64,000 nucleotides of DNA from Sipunculus nudus (GCA_026874595.1 CM049306.1:79572142-79636141), one strand, 5' to 3'; positions 48,651 through 60,972 are shown, numbered from the stretch's first letter. Notes: generated by a model not told the origin, from the letters alone. Numbers and translations are program-made.

Positions 48651-51010
48651 CCAAAATCTTAGTTGAAGATTTAGTTCACAGATAATTATATATAATTATA
48701 AGTATATAAATAAGCTGAGGTCTATTGTTTGTCTCATAAAAATCAAAACAAAGGAAAATATAAAACTCTTGATAAAAATCATAGATGAAACAAATATTTT
48801 CTTTTAATTTCTTTCATGTCATTGAGACAATTACCCTGAAATATCTTTCCAGAATCCCATATATATCTCCCCAATGTCAAGAAGGCAGTTGACTTTCATG
48901 GGTGTGCTGTAGACAAGCTGAGACCATACATCATCATTTCATTGAGGTAATGAATCAAACCAATGTATCATTCCCTATAAAAACTAAACAAGCATCTAAT
49001 GACGATCTCAAGAGCTGGAGGTATAATACCTCACAAAGTCCTCACCAGCCTGGCATAAGATATATGTGGGAGCCTAGGCCAGCGCCTGTAGGCTGGCTAC
49101 TGACTGGTAAATAAGTTCTCACTTTAAAAGACCACTCGCATTCCTGCCGTCACAGCCGCTGTGCAGTTACACCCTGAAACTGTGACAAAAAGCCCAGGTC
49201 TGACAGGGCTAATAAATAATTTCTATAAGTGGATGCATAAAAAGGTATATTAGCTCTATTTTGTGCTGGACCCCTGCTGAGGAGGGGTTTCACCCTCCAA
49301 GCCATCTGGCCCACCCTGTTATCATATTGCATGTTTGGTGTTTGTCAGGATAATGTCAGGATAAATTGATCCACTTGTGACTTTCATTGGTCCAATTAGT
49401 GAATACTCACAGGTAGACCTGCGGCAACGTGAGAACGGGAACACTGCCGCAGCGCTGAATATCTGCTGAGTAAGACTGCCTGTGTCAACAGAAGGTTTGC
49501 AATGACTAACCCTATAGAATACTAGGGTTATGATGTAATACTACTACTGGAATTCTCTAACACTTAATAAAATTAAAAAATACAGATTTAAATAATGATA
49601 TTCCAAATATCTGTTTGTAAAATACATCAAATAATAAACATATTACAAATAAAAAATATTATATTTTATTTAATTTTATAAGGTAATTATACAATATCAC
49701 ATTATATATCACTAACAGGAACTATATTTTGCCATCCTGGTAAATGTACAAAAAATTCATAGATATATGACAGACACATAAATCAGGTAAATTATTAAAT
49801 AATGGCAGAAATTTTAGGAGTGATTTTGTTAATTCCACAGAATCTACAGCTGTGTGTCTACAAGGACAACCCAGATCCCAGTATATCAATCTTTAGTCAC
49901 ATCTGATTTACACCATGTACTCAGTCTGTGCTGATCACATACACTGTAATGACCTTCATTTTATAATTTTCACACTGCACAGTATTATCTCTTTATAGGG
50001 CCAATGGTCCTGGCAATCCTTTTTTAAATATTCTAGATTTTATTAAATGATAAATTTTAGTACATGAAAGGAGAATATTCCTTTACCTATAAATTTGTCT
50101 AATTACAGCTGCATATTACCTGTTCTTGAGTAGTTCATGAGAGATAGTACTGTAAGAGCTCCTTCCTTACAAAATATCAAATTTCTCAGGACTTATGAGA
50201 AAATATTTGAAAGTAAAATCCATAGGAAACAATGGACATATCTAAGGCATGGCCACAGAGGCAGTGGTACCTCTGTGAATTATTATAAAAATGATTATAG
50301 CTATCTTGAATCTTATCTATGATGGCATCAGTCATGTATTTCCCATGGTTTGTCTATTTATTAGACATTTCTTCCACTGAGATTTAATTATCAAATCATA
50401 CAATATCAATAATGAGAAGGAAATCAATAATTTTACAAATATTAAAAATTAACTCATAGATCAGCAACTGAGAAAAGTGAGCATTTCTCAACATGTTGAC
50501 TTCAGCAGCCTCACAAATGACACTGATTTAATGATACTGACTGGAAGGTGTTCTCAAAAAAATTCTGTACAAAACTTCCAAGTCCTGTAGAAAGATGCAG
50601 TCATTACACATGCAGAGATTGCCCAGAATTACAGAGTCTGCATCGCTATACTGGTTATATGTACCTGTAAATCAATTCACCCACTTGAAGACAGAATAAT
50701 GGGCAGATTATAAATAGAAACATCTAGCATCAACAATGCACTTGAGTGTGGATAAAGCAGTGATCCACAGTCGGATTTTGTAGCTTTATTTCTTTTTGTA
50801 ATATGGCTGTAAAAAAACATACTGGAGCATTTAGTCTCACAGTTTTGATTTGGTTCAGCATAACAAATACAAAATAATATTAGCTAGGACAAGTAACCTA
50901 TCCACCACAACCCATATGCTATGCCCTTTTAACCTAATCATTATAATGAACCCCAAAACAATCCTATACAGGTCTTCCATGCCCATGGTTACAAGGGCTG
51001 TTTACATGAC
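48651..51010. other. Intergenic, no supported gene
   Basis: AT-rich. A minus-strand acceptor-led 44-codon frame (about 50529-50656) is the only exon-like segment and is too weak to call. Confidence 0.3.
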
Positions 51011-51015
51011 AATAA

Positions 51016-51063
51016 TGACGTCACAAAGGCTGATGAAGTATGACGTTGCATTGACTGACGTCA
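51016..51063 (+). promoter_or_regulatory. Pair of perfect CRE palindromes, candidate promoter
   Basis: TGACGTCA occurs at 51016-51023 and 51056-51063, 40 bp apart, with a half-site TGACG between them at 51041. Such palindromes bind CREB/ATF bZIP factors and usually lie within 200 bp of start sites. A consensus splice donor follows 100 bp downstream. Confidence 0.4.
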
Positions 51064-51074
51064 TCAACCAGAAT

Positions 51075-51162
51075 CGCTGTTCTTCATTGTTGAATATATC
51101 GCAGTCATTGTAAACTGTCTTGCCATATTTGGATTATTTGTCTCATATGAATTACGTCCCAG
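51075..51162 (+). CDS. Candidate short first exon ending in CAG|GTAAGAG
   Basis: CCCAG|GTAAGAG at 51163 is a near-perfect donor. An ATG at 51147 would encode M-N-Y-V-P and leave phase 1, which matches the phase of the candidate exon at 55520. The start of the exon is a guess from the CRE sites. It could be a non-coding leader. No product known. Confidence 0.2.
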
Positions 51163-51480
51163 GTAAGAGATTATTATTCACTCGGTAGTCAGAGGAATGG
51201 CTCCTGCAACCTTTGGTCTAGATCTTTTTATACTGTCTCCTTTGTAAAAAAAAAATCCCGGAAAACATGCCGACATGGGTACTAGTACAGACTACACGTA
51301 ATCTGTTTGGCAAAGCTCTGCCAAATTATGCAAATGTTGTGCTTGCCAGATAATTGATGGTTTACAATGCCAACAGTCATCTGATTGGATGCTAGCAAGT
51401 CCAAAGCTTATAATTATTCATTGAATGAATATGCAATTAAGGTCACATACAGTTCATGGATAGATCAATTAACTGGTCAT

Positions 51481-52403
51481 TCTCTGTTTCTTGGCACTGC
51501 AGGTGCCATAGTATCCCCAGACAATTAACCCCCCCCCCCCCCCCCCCCCCCCCGCCCTTGAAAAGATGCATCTAACCTGTAAGTTTGGTGACTGTACCAA
51601 CAATTTTTTTTAGTTATTGGCTTAATTTCATTTTAACAATATCGCTGACGTGACTTTGAAAAAATGTATCAAGGTCATCCATGTACCTCAAATTCTTACA
51701 AAGTTATTGCATTAACATCATTTTAACAAGAAAATGACACAAGGTGGTGCCACCTGTCTTCTGCAAAAGACAAAGCTATCCAAGATCTTTGGTCAATTTG
51801 ATTTCTGGATCATTCCATGTATCCCTTACTGAGATATTAAAGATTTTGTGTGAATTTCAACAAATATGGGAATATTCAAGGTCAAGCTACTCTAATAGGA
51901 AAGGTCATGACCCTAATTTAAATAAACATCATCCCATAACCCATATCTATGTATATGCATAATATAAAAGAAATCTGTCCATTAGTTTTTCACTTATAAT
52001 GCTCACAGTACTGTCAAGTGCCAATTTTGGAGGTATTAAAAGGTAAGAAAACAAGTAAAGAATAATAGATGGCACCACCAGTTTCTGAAACATGACAACC
52101 CTATCCATGATCTTCAATCAACTTGATTTGAGATCAATCCATGCAAGATTTCTTGAGATATTTAAGAATTTGTGTGATTTTCCCCAAAATTGGACATATT
52201 CAAGGTCAAGGACACTCTCCTAGTAAAGGTCATGTCCTCATTTTAAATAGGCGTTGTCCTCTCACCCATATCTCCACATTTACCAATTTTGATAAAGATC
52301 CATGAAATATTTTTTGAGTTATCGTGCAAACAAGATTTATATGCGGTGGCGGACGCGGGACCTTCATGAAAACATAGTATCCCCCGACTTTGTCTGGGGA
52401 TAG
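51481..52403 (+). repeat. Interspersed element, family B, copy 2
   Basis: Left hairpin TGGCACTGCAGGTGCCA at 51492-51508, then TATCCCCAGACA and a long C tract. Right end TGAAAACATAGTATCC and TGTCTGGGGATA ending about 52402. TATCCCCAGACA and TGTCTGGGGATA are exact 12-bp subterminal inverted repeats. The core palindrome appears as GGTGGTGCCACC at about 51744. This is the best-preserved copy for defining the ends. Confidence 0.85.
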
Positions 52404-52522
52404 AAATACAATTTTCGAATGAGCTTCATGTTACATTTCAATAGAGAATAGTCAATTTGTCCTGATTGTAATGTTTATAACTGCCATTTCAAGTATATTA
52501 CACATTTTTGCACTGGGGCAGG

Positions 52523-52944
52523 TACTGTGGTCGGTTTTTTGTTCGCGAGGGTTTCAAATTCACGATGTCCACAAAAGGGAATTTATCACGAAAATAAAAC
52601 CTTCGTGAATTAGAGACCCCCTTGTCGAAGGCAATTCAAGGTTGATATTATAAATAATAATTGATCCTATACATGTTATTTTTAACCTAAGATGGTTATC
52701 ATTAAAAATCATTAAATTTTCTGCCAACAATAAACAGTGATTTCTTCTAATGTGACAAAGGGTCCCTGTGCATTTTTTTTCGATTTTGTGCACATATTAC
52801 TTTGTATAATTAATTCACAAAATGATCGATATACTCTGTGTAGAATATTGTATGGTAAGATCGCGAAAACTGAACCCTCGCGAAACCGTGAAAAGTTTAA
52901 AATCGCGAAATGTTATCCTCGCGAATATGAAGCCAACCACAGTA
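52523..52944. mobile_element. MITE, family M2 (TA-flanked, CTGTGGTTGG-type TIRs, TCGCGA-rich)
   Basis: TACTGTGGTCGG at 52523 is inverted as CCAACCACAGTA ending 52944. Adjacent to each end are CGCGAGGGTTTCA and, inverted, ATCCTCGCGAATATGA blocks. The terminal TA may be the target duplication, as in Tc1/mariner MITEs. The plus frame 52737-53039 that overlaps it is not a gene. Confidence 0.75.
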
Positions 52945-54400
52945 TGTTCAACTTGGGCCAAGCTTTGTCAAAGATCTGTTTTCCATGGTTGTCGCAGTTG
53001 TGCGGGAAGGTTTTCATGGGCCAGGTCCATTGGCATTGATTCTGATAGATGGCACTGAGATAGACTTTGCAAAATAATGTCAAACACCTCAGGATTTATT
53101 TGTTCAGACACTTCAAGACCAAAAACGCACATCTATAGGAGTTACATGACAATGATTTTGTAACACCTCTGTCAATACAGATGAACTATACTACTGTAAT
53201 TATGTCTCTGCATGTACAGACATGCTCTGATTTATTTCATTTAATAAATAAATTTAATTAAATAAAAAAAAGAATACCCAGACTACTACTCTACGTGAGA
53301 ATAGACAATGAATTTTAAAAATATTAGGAAAGGTTATATATAATGTACAGATTGCTGAGACAGTTATTATTTATAAATCGCGCTCTACAGTCATAAACAT
53401 GGAATGTGGAGATTATACTAAGATGTGAGTATAAAATTAACCCTTTAACTTGTAAAACTATAATAAAAGTTGTCACCACTGGTTTCATACAACAGTATAA
53501 ATACATGTATCTAAGATCAACATGTATAAATAATTAATTTAATCTAAAAAAAAAAGAATAAATGAACAATTTCTTCCATTCTTCCTAAGAAAACTTACAA
53601 CTTGCCTTCACTTACCCAACATCCATACCACCCTACCTCACCTAAACTCAATCACATCCAAACACTCTGAATACTGCCATCGTATATTGTTAATGGAAAC
53701 ATTCGGGAGAGAGTCAAGGTAAGCTATAAGTAGCTTGCACTTAATCCCACTGATGCTTGTATTATGTGATTTATATGTGTATATTCAGTATCAATAAAAT
53801 ATCTGAAACAAATGTATAGGAGATTTCAAAGAAATTCATGATAAGACAAATTGAGCTATAATATGATTTTTCTTCCAACTGTTTGTAATATTTTAAAGAA
53901 AATCTTGGCAAGTTTTGTTCATATTGAAATAAAGAAATCTTTTTAACAAAGAGCAAGTGAGTCGATAGATTAAAGTTTGAAAACTCTGGACAATGAAACC
54001 CTCTGATCAACATTTCCAGCAATTTATTCATATAAAAATGAATGTGGCATATGTTTATACCTTGTACTCTAGCACTAAAACATTTTTGGGTATCAGTCTG
54101 AACTGACACCATTAAACTCAGTTCCTATTTACTAACACCACGGCCTGCAATAAAGTATTGTTGGCCAGTAGTCTCTGCTCACATAATCTGACCCAAGCCC
54201 CAACTGACACCAAGGTCATGCACTGTTCATAAGCACGTCACATGACCACAGGACTCACAAGAAACCCTCCAAAATGCGTGATCAACTGAGAGTGGTACTC
54301 CTTTGGAATCATTACAATGGCTCAATAGGAGTTGCACACCATATGACCAGCTTTAGTAAGCAGAAAGGGACAGATATATTATGTCTATGCACAAAAGCAC
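52945..54400. other. Intergenic, nothing recognised
   Basis: AT-rich; no supported exon on either strand. Confidence 0.35.
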
Positions 54401-54401
54401 T

Positions 54402-54432
54402 AACACACACACACACACAGACACACACACAA
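54402..54432. repeat. (AC)n microsatellite
   Basis: Two short AC runs separated by AG. Confidence 0.9.
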
Positions 54433-54539
54433 AACCAGAAATCTGCATTCCAAGGAATACAAGCCTCCACCATGTGGGCATTAACTTATTTGGTCCATAT
54501 TCAGAAGTTCATCTGTGCATAAGTGAATGAGCATTTGTG

Positions 54540-54735
54540 AATAATCCTTTAGGACATTCCTGAATCTGGACCATGTGCCAGAACCTCATTAAAATCAAAA
54601 TGGTTCTTCACTGGCCCATTCGCAAAATGCCCTGCAAATTTCATGAGATTCCATTCATGATTGGATGATTTATGTTGTGAACAAACAGAAAAACACACAA
54701 ACATGAATGATTACATTCCTTCCTGGCAGAGGCAA
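54540..54735 (-). repeat. Interspersed repeat, inverted relative of 13396-13700
   Basis: AAAATTTCATGAGATTCCAT-like blocks, TTCACTGGCCCATT and TTATGTTGTGAACAAACA are reverse complements of segments at 13470-13560. Confidence 0.6.
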
Positions 54736-55519
54736 ATAAAGCTGTGAAGATATTTATTATGTCATAGGGATGACATGATAAATGTCATGTTTTCACACTA
54801 TGAAAACTAAGATAATATTTTGAGAGATAGTTATCCATGTTACATGTTCAGTCCCTGGAGTTATACAATTACCTGTATCAATTTATTTTACAAAAGCTAA
54901 AAAAATTAATATTTTTAAATTCATTCATTCAATTTTTTTTCATTTAAATATTTTTTAATTTAAATTTTAAATTTTTAAAATTCCATTTTACAATGGCCTG
55001 TAAAGCTACAACAGTAGTAAACTCCTCACAAGATCCCAGATACATTCTAATTCAATTGTAACTTGTTATCCACAACTGGTCTGCTCTAGCCATTGTAACA
55101 TTGTTTATGTTGTATGACTTGTATAAGACACATCTCACAGGCTTGCCTCACAAGGTGTCATTTTTTCACTGCAGTGTGCAACAATTTCATTTAATTTGCT
55201 GCCACAATGTTAAAAAATCATAGGAAAAGATGACAAAACTTTTTTCCTGTGACTGTTTCTGACAAATGTGTACTGACCAGTTTACAATTTAGGTGCAATT
55301 GTCCACCATTTTCTACCACCAAACACCATACACTATAATTTTTAGGGTTCTCCAGACAGATATTCCTACGATAACCCAGTGTCCAATTGTTTTTAACAGG
55401 ACCAAAATCCTTTGATTTGTCACAGTTAGGATCTCTGCTCTATGTTCGCAGATGCTGCATATTTTACCTGCTGTGCTTTCCTGCCTTAAGTTTTAGTTTT
55501 TAAATTCTGTATTTAACAG
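54736..55519. other. AT-rich DNA upstream of the candidate exon
   Basis: Contains a near-homopolymeric A/T block at 54895-54985. Nothing else recognised. Confidence 0.35.
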
Positions 55520-55773
55520 CTATGATGATTGATAAAACTGACCATCCAAGATATGTAGCTGTGTCTGACACTATGAGGTGGGCTTATATCTACAGTGCCA
55601 TCTATGAGAGTATGGCTGAACTTAAAAGGTCTCTTCCAGTTAATAACAAAATCCAGGATTTGCCATCTACAAAGCTTTTTTCAGTAGCTGCTACCATATT
55701 TTTTTCTTTTTTTTTAATAGGTAGAAATTCTTTATTTGCAGATACCAGAAATACATCTCCTCTACTGAGCTGA
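55520..55773 (+). CDS. Candidate exon of an unidentified plus-strand gene
   Basis: A good acceptor (T-rich, GTATTTAACAG, 55509-55519) leads into two bases plus an open frame whose first ~55 codons look protein-like: TDHPRYVAVSDTMRWAYIYS, then a YESMAELKRSLPV helix and IQDLPSTKLFSVAA. After that the frame becomes low-complexity (T-rich, Phe-rich) and probably intronic; a donor may lie at 55684 (TCA|GTAGCT) or earlier. The stop at 55771-55773 would otherwise end it. No family recognised. Confidence 0.35.
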
Positions 55774-56629
55774 TCTGTCAGATCAAATATCAAGAATATT
55801 GTTACAGTAATAGTTAAACTAACTACAGCTAAGGACTGGCATTTTATTTTAAATATCTTGCAATACACTGGTCACTAGCTAATTATGTGGATTTTATTAT
55901 GACTTTCATTAAATACTTTAAAACACATTAATGAAAATTTGTGTATGGATTATAATTACGCGTACCAATAGATTATTATAAAAAATAAATGCTGAGAAAA
56001 GGAGCAGGAAAATGGCTGACTATTAATTCAATTTCCTTTATTATTTCATCTTTAAAACAAATATAAACACAAATGGCCTATTTTAAATGGTTACCATGGT
56101 CACAAAGGTACCAGCCAGGTACTGATTCAAGGCTGTGCTGTTGAACTGAACAGTCACACAATATGATGAACATACATTATTATTACTGCACAAGCCCTAT
56201 AACTCACAAACTAATCAGTTTAAATGAAAAATAATTTGATCTTTGACAGTCATTGTACACAGAAAGACAACTTTAGTGATTTACTATTGCAGGCTGTCGT
56301 TTTTCAGCTGCCTGGTCCCCATTACCCTGGTTTAGGCAGACAGAAATCTTAGGTTATTTCGAGTTTATCATAAAGAAATTTAGTGCTGTCATATGGGAAT
56401 AATATGCAATAAATCCTTTTGTTTTGAGAAAAAAGCTATCTTATTACTGTATAAATGTGGTATATGTGAATCCCCTTGTGCTTATGGTAACTTGAACCTG
56501 GCTTGATTGGCAGCACCATCTAGTGTTACTGCTGCAAACTAAATTTTTCTCCAGATGAAATAATTATTTAGGTCAGGCAGGTAACCTCGGAGTTCCATTC
56601 ACAAACACATTTTGCAAAAGATTTATGAA
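55774..56629. other. Intergenic, nothing recognised
   Basis: AT-rich; no supported feature. Confidence 0.35.
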
Positions 56630-58646
56630 ACAAGTGACCCATGTGTCATGCAGTCAGCCGACTGACATGTTGACAATATGTCCTTGCACAGGCAACTAAT
56701 TAAGATAATGTAGGTGGCATCATAGTTCATGCATATTAGCTCAAGTTCATCAAGATCCATAAGCACACCAAATTTGATGACAATCCATCCAGCCATTCCT
56801 GAGGAATCTGGCAATTTGTGTGCATTTTGCATTTTTTTCTGGGGTGCTCAAACATGCCCCGTAACTTGGAGAATATATGTCACAGTGACCTCATTTCAGG
56901 TTTCTGAGGAGAACTCTCAGGATGTCAAGTTAGAAGATTCTAGGTCAAATGGTTATGATTTGTACCTTGCTTTGGTATCAAATTTTCAATTATTCTGGGG
57001 GGAGCTTAAAAGCCCCATAGCTTAGAGAATATGGGTAACAGAGACCTAATATCAGGTTTTCAAGAAGACTTTTCATGGACCTTCCTGGATGTCAAGAAAG
57101 AAGATTCAAAGTACAGTGGTTATGATTTGTGCCCTGTTAACAGAAGACTGCATCTTTAAAGGTTTTAAAAGTAAGGAAAAAGGTTCTTAACAATTTTAAT
57201 TGGCACCAGTCTGCAAAAATAATAAACATCCCATGATCAATATGCATGGAAAGAATCATGGTGATCAATGTATTAGTTGTACAGATAATTGAGCTTTAGT
57301 ATTAAATTTTGCATTATTCTTGGGGCTACTTTGGAGCGCCAGAACTTAGAGGATATGGGTAAAAGAGACCTAATTTCAGGTTTCCTTGGAGACTTTTCAT
57401 GGACCTTCCAGGATATAAAGTTGAAAGATTCTAGGTCAAGTGATCACTATTTGATCCTTGTTAACAGATGACAGCTTCTTTAAAGGTCTCAAAATAATGG
57501 GAAAAAAATCGTAAAAATTTGAAAAAATACAGGTGGCACCACCAGTTTGCAGGAACTGATGGAACACTCCATGATCAATATTCATACACAGAATCATAGT
57601 GATTAAAGTATTAGTTATTCAGAAACTGGAGCTTTTGTATCATATTTTCAATTATTCTGAGGGGTACTTACTAGCCCCATAGCTCGGATGATATTGGCAA
57701 CAGAGACCTAATTTCAGGTTTCCCTGAAGACTTTTCATGGACCTCCCTTGATGTCAAGTAAGAAGATTCAAGGTCCAGCAGTTACTATTTGTGCCCTGTT
57801 AACAGATGACAGCTTCTTTGAAGGTCTCAAAAATAGAGAAAAAAATTAGTAAAAATTGGAATAAATATAGGTAGTGCCACCAGTTTTCAGGAAATGATGG
57901 AACACTCCATGATCAATGTTCATGCAGAGAATCATGGTGATCAACGCAGTAGTTATTTCCCTACTTGAGCTTTTGTATCAATTTTTGATTATTCTGGGGG
58001 ATACAAGTCTGTTGAAACTGATGAAACGTTTCATGACCAATATCCATGCAAAAATTATGGTGACCAATGCATTAGTTGTTCAGATACTCGAGCTTTTGTA
58101 TCAAATTTTCCATTATTCTGAGGGGTTCTTCGAAGCCCCATAGCTCAGAGGTTTAGGATAACAGTGACCAAATTTTAGGTTTCTGAAGAGATTTTTCATA
58201 GGCCTCCCTGCATGTTAAGATAGACGATTCTTGGTCCAGTCGTTATGATTTGTGCCCAGTTAACAGATGAAGGCATCTTTTAAGATCTCAAAAAAAGAGA
58301 AAAAAAAAATCATAAAAATAAAAAAAAATACAGGTTGCGCAACCAATCTACAGAAACTGATGATACATTCTATGACCATAATCCATGCAAAGAATCATGG
58401 TGATCAATGTATTAGTTGTTCAGACACTTGAGCTTTTGTATCAAATTTTCCATTATCCTGGGGGGTACTTTGGTGCCCCATATTTCAAAGAATATGGGTA
58501 ACAGAGACCTAATTTCAGGTTTCCAAGGAGATTTTTCATGGACCTCTCTGGATCTTAAGTGAGAAGATTCCAGGACCAGGGGTTACGATTTGTGCCTGGT
58601 TAATGGACTGATGGACAGACACCAGACAATTTCAGTCAGCTGAGCT
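56630..58646 (-). repeat. Interspersed element, family D, copy 4
   Basis: Starts with CAAGTGACCCATGTGTCATG and ends with TTTCAGTCAGCTGAGCT, the inverted ends of copy 1. Interior units repeat the CCATGATCAATAT, GAGCTTTTGTATCA and GGTAACAGAGACCTAATTTC blocks at about 330-bp period, with GGTGGCACCACC at about 57531. Confidence 0.75.
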
Positions 58647-58725
58647 AAAAAAGTTAATATACAGTTGGAAAAAGTAGCAAGCAATGGCTAATATTAAATA
58701 TAACGTGACACTGAGAACAAAAGGG

Positions 58726-58805
58726 CGGTCTAGGCCATAAAGTTTGGTCTGTAACCCTTAAAAAAGTTTGTGGCAGCTGAAAAAAGGGGGGTCCTGAATG
58801 TTTCT
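58726..58805 (-). repeat. Fragment of the GC-bounded repeat
   Basis: GGGCGGTCTAGGCC, CCCTTAAAAAAGTTTGTGGC and AAAAAAGGGGGGTCCTGA are inverted counterparts of the 13201-13350 copy. Confidence 0.45.
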
Positions 58806-59149
58806 TGAAGGAACTAAGGTAGAAAGAGGAAGAAATTGCCCAGATTTTATAATTTATGTTTACACACATTTTGTAAAGGTAAAGTGCCTCCATTTTCTTA
58901 ATACTGGCTTAACTAAGCATGACCCACATGTGTAGAGTTCTATTATAGTTTTGGACTGTATGACAGGGTTGTAAAACATGGTTATCCTGGCATTAAGCAA
59001 GCTTGGTGTACTCAGGGTTATGACACTGAAGGAAACTCAAAAGGCGCATATATTTGTGAATGAAACATGACTGTGGCACAGTCTGTCCATTAAGCCTGAA
59101 GAGGGATCACCCCAGATGTGAGCTAATCATGGAAAATCTTATCCGAGAT

Positions 59150-59215
59150 TTGACATCACAAACTCCAGGTTTTGAACCCTGTGCCCTTAGCTATCCGTGC
59201 AACACAGAATCTGGC
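59150..59215 (-). other. tRNA-like B-box fragment
   Basis: The minus strand carries GGTTCAAAACC (plus 59167-59180 region), a perfect RNA polymerase III B box, but no A box at the expected distance. Probably a decayed tRNA-derived SINE. Confidence 0.25.
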
Positions 59216-59384
59216 TGTAATATAAATGGTAAATGATATAAACTAGATATTTCTTGGCACCGCAGGTGCCAGAGTATCCCCAGACATAGTACGCCCCCCC
59301 CCCCCCTTTAAGAATAGGCCCCCATTTTTAGCAGCATATACTGACACTTGGCAAGCAATTATTGTTTCTTCCATCTATCAATCC

Positions 59385-60800
59385 ACAATCTTTTTGAAGA
59401 TGTTGGTCCTGTGACCTTGACCTTTGACCTCGTGACCCCAAAATCAATTGGGGTCTTGCTTTTTCAATGGGACATATACAAGTCAAGTTTGAAATCTATA
59501 CATCAATAAAAGCAGGAATTATCATCCAGAAACTAATTATTTGACAGATGGCTCCTGTGGCCTTGACCTTTGTCCTTAGGACCCCAAAATTGATATTGAT
59601 CATCCACTTTTATATATAAATCAATAGAGGTCTAGATTTATTGATGGGCCTATATCAGTCAGGTTTGAAATCCATATATTAATCCAAGCTTGAATTATCA
59701 TCTCAGCAACTAATTTTTGGACAGATGGCTCCTGTGACCTTCACCTTTGACCTTGTGACCTCACAATTGACAGGCATCTTCCTCTATTGGCAGGGGAACT
59801 GTATGTGCAAGATGAAATGTCTGAGATGAAATGTTTGGCTGAAAATGCATCCACAATCTTTTTAAAGATGTGTCCAGTGACCTTGACCTTTGAACTCATG
59901 ACCCAAAAATCAATTTGGGTCTTGCTTTTCCAATTGGTCATATAAAAGTCAAGTTTGAAATCTATACATCAATAAAAGTAGTAATTATCATCTAGAAACT
60001 AATTTTTGGACAGATGGCTCCTGTGACCTTCACCTTTGACCTTGTGACCTCAAAATTGATAGGGTTCTTCCTCTCTTGGCAGATGAACTATATGTGCAAG
60101 TTGAAAGATCTGAGATGAAATGTTTGGCTGAAAATGCATCCACATCTTTTTAAAGATGCGTCCTGTGACCTTGACCTTTGACCTCATGACCCCAAAATCA
60201 ATTTGGGTCTTGATTTTCCTATGGGACATATACAAGTAAAGTTTGAAATCCATACATCAATAAAAGCAGTAATTATCATCCAGAAACTAATTTTTGGACA
60301 GATGGCTCCTGTGACCTTCACCTTTGACCTTGTGACCTCAAAATTGATAGGGGTCTTCCACTCTTGGCAGGTGAACTATACGTGCAAGATAAAAAGATCT
60401 GAGATGAATTGTTTGGCTGAAAATGCATCCACAATCCTTTAAAGATGTGTCCAGTGACCTTGACATTTGACCTCATGACCCAAAAATCAATTCAGGTCTT
60501 GCTTTTCCAATGGGTCATACACAAGTCAAGTTTGAAATCCCTTCATCAATAAAAGCAGGAATTATCATCCAGAAACTAATTTTTGGACAGATGGCTCCTG
60601 TGGCCTTGACCTTTTACCTTGTGACCCCAAAATTGATATGGTTCATCCACTATTGGCAAGTAAGCTATATAGTCAAGATGGAAGACCTGGGATGAAAGTT
60701 TGGCTTAAAATGCATCCACAGTATCTTTTAAGATGCAAGTCCAGTGTCCTTGACCTTTGACCTCATGACCCTAGAACCTATAGAGTTCTTACTTTAGTGG
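59385..60800. repeat. ~289-bp tandem array rich in TGACCTTGACCTTTGACCT
   Basis: CCACAATCTTTTTAAAGATG-type unit starts fall at about 59390, 59850, 60139, 60429 and 60716, giving periods of 289, 290 and 288 bp after a longer first unit. Perfect TGACCTTGACCTTTGACCT is at 59412-59430 and 60166-60184; one-base variants occur in the other units, and a second site TGACCTTCACCTTTGACCT lies mid-unit. Confidence 0.85.
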
Positions 60801-60804
60801 TGGG

Positions 60805-60972
60805 CCATATATAATATAGAAAGATGTTGAATGGCCATGCTGGTCCATCTCACGGAGATATAGAACAAGAATACACAGAAAAAGTCGGATCACCCCGTAT
60901 GGGAAACGAACCCATGACCCTCCGATTGCCGGTCGTCTGCTCTACCACTGAGCTAACAGGGATCCCCAACTT
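60805..60972 (-). mobile_element. tRNA-derived SINE
   Basis: On the minus strand the head has an A box TAGCTCAGTGG (60945-60955), the D-arm GCTC/GAGC, and a B box GGTTCGTTTCC (60902-60912) in a perfect ATGGG/CCCAT T-stem. The anticodon stem keeps only three pairs and lacks T33, so this is not a working tRNA gene. A non-tRNA tail of about 82 bp (60819-60900) follows, ending in TA-rich DNA. A second copy of the same tail alone lies at 61124-61205. Confidence 0.75.

Noticed and set aside
50529-50656. Minus-strand exon after GATTTACAG with 44 open codons
   Set aside because: Length and composition are within chance expectation and no neighbouring exon supports it.
60901-60972. Functional tRNA gene on the minus strand
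   Set aside because: The anticodon stem has only three pairs, position 33 is not T, and a long non-tRNA tail follows; a SINE fits better.
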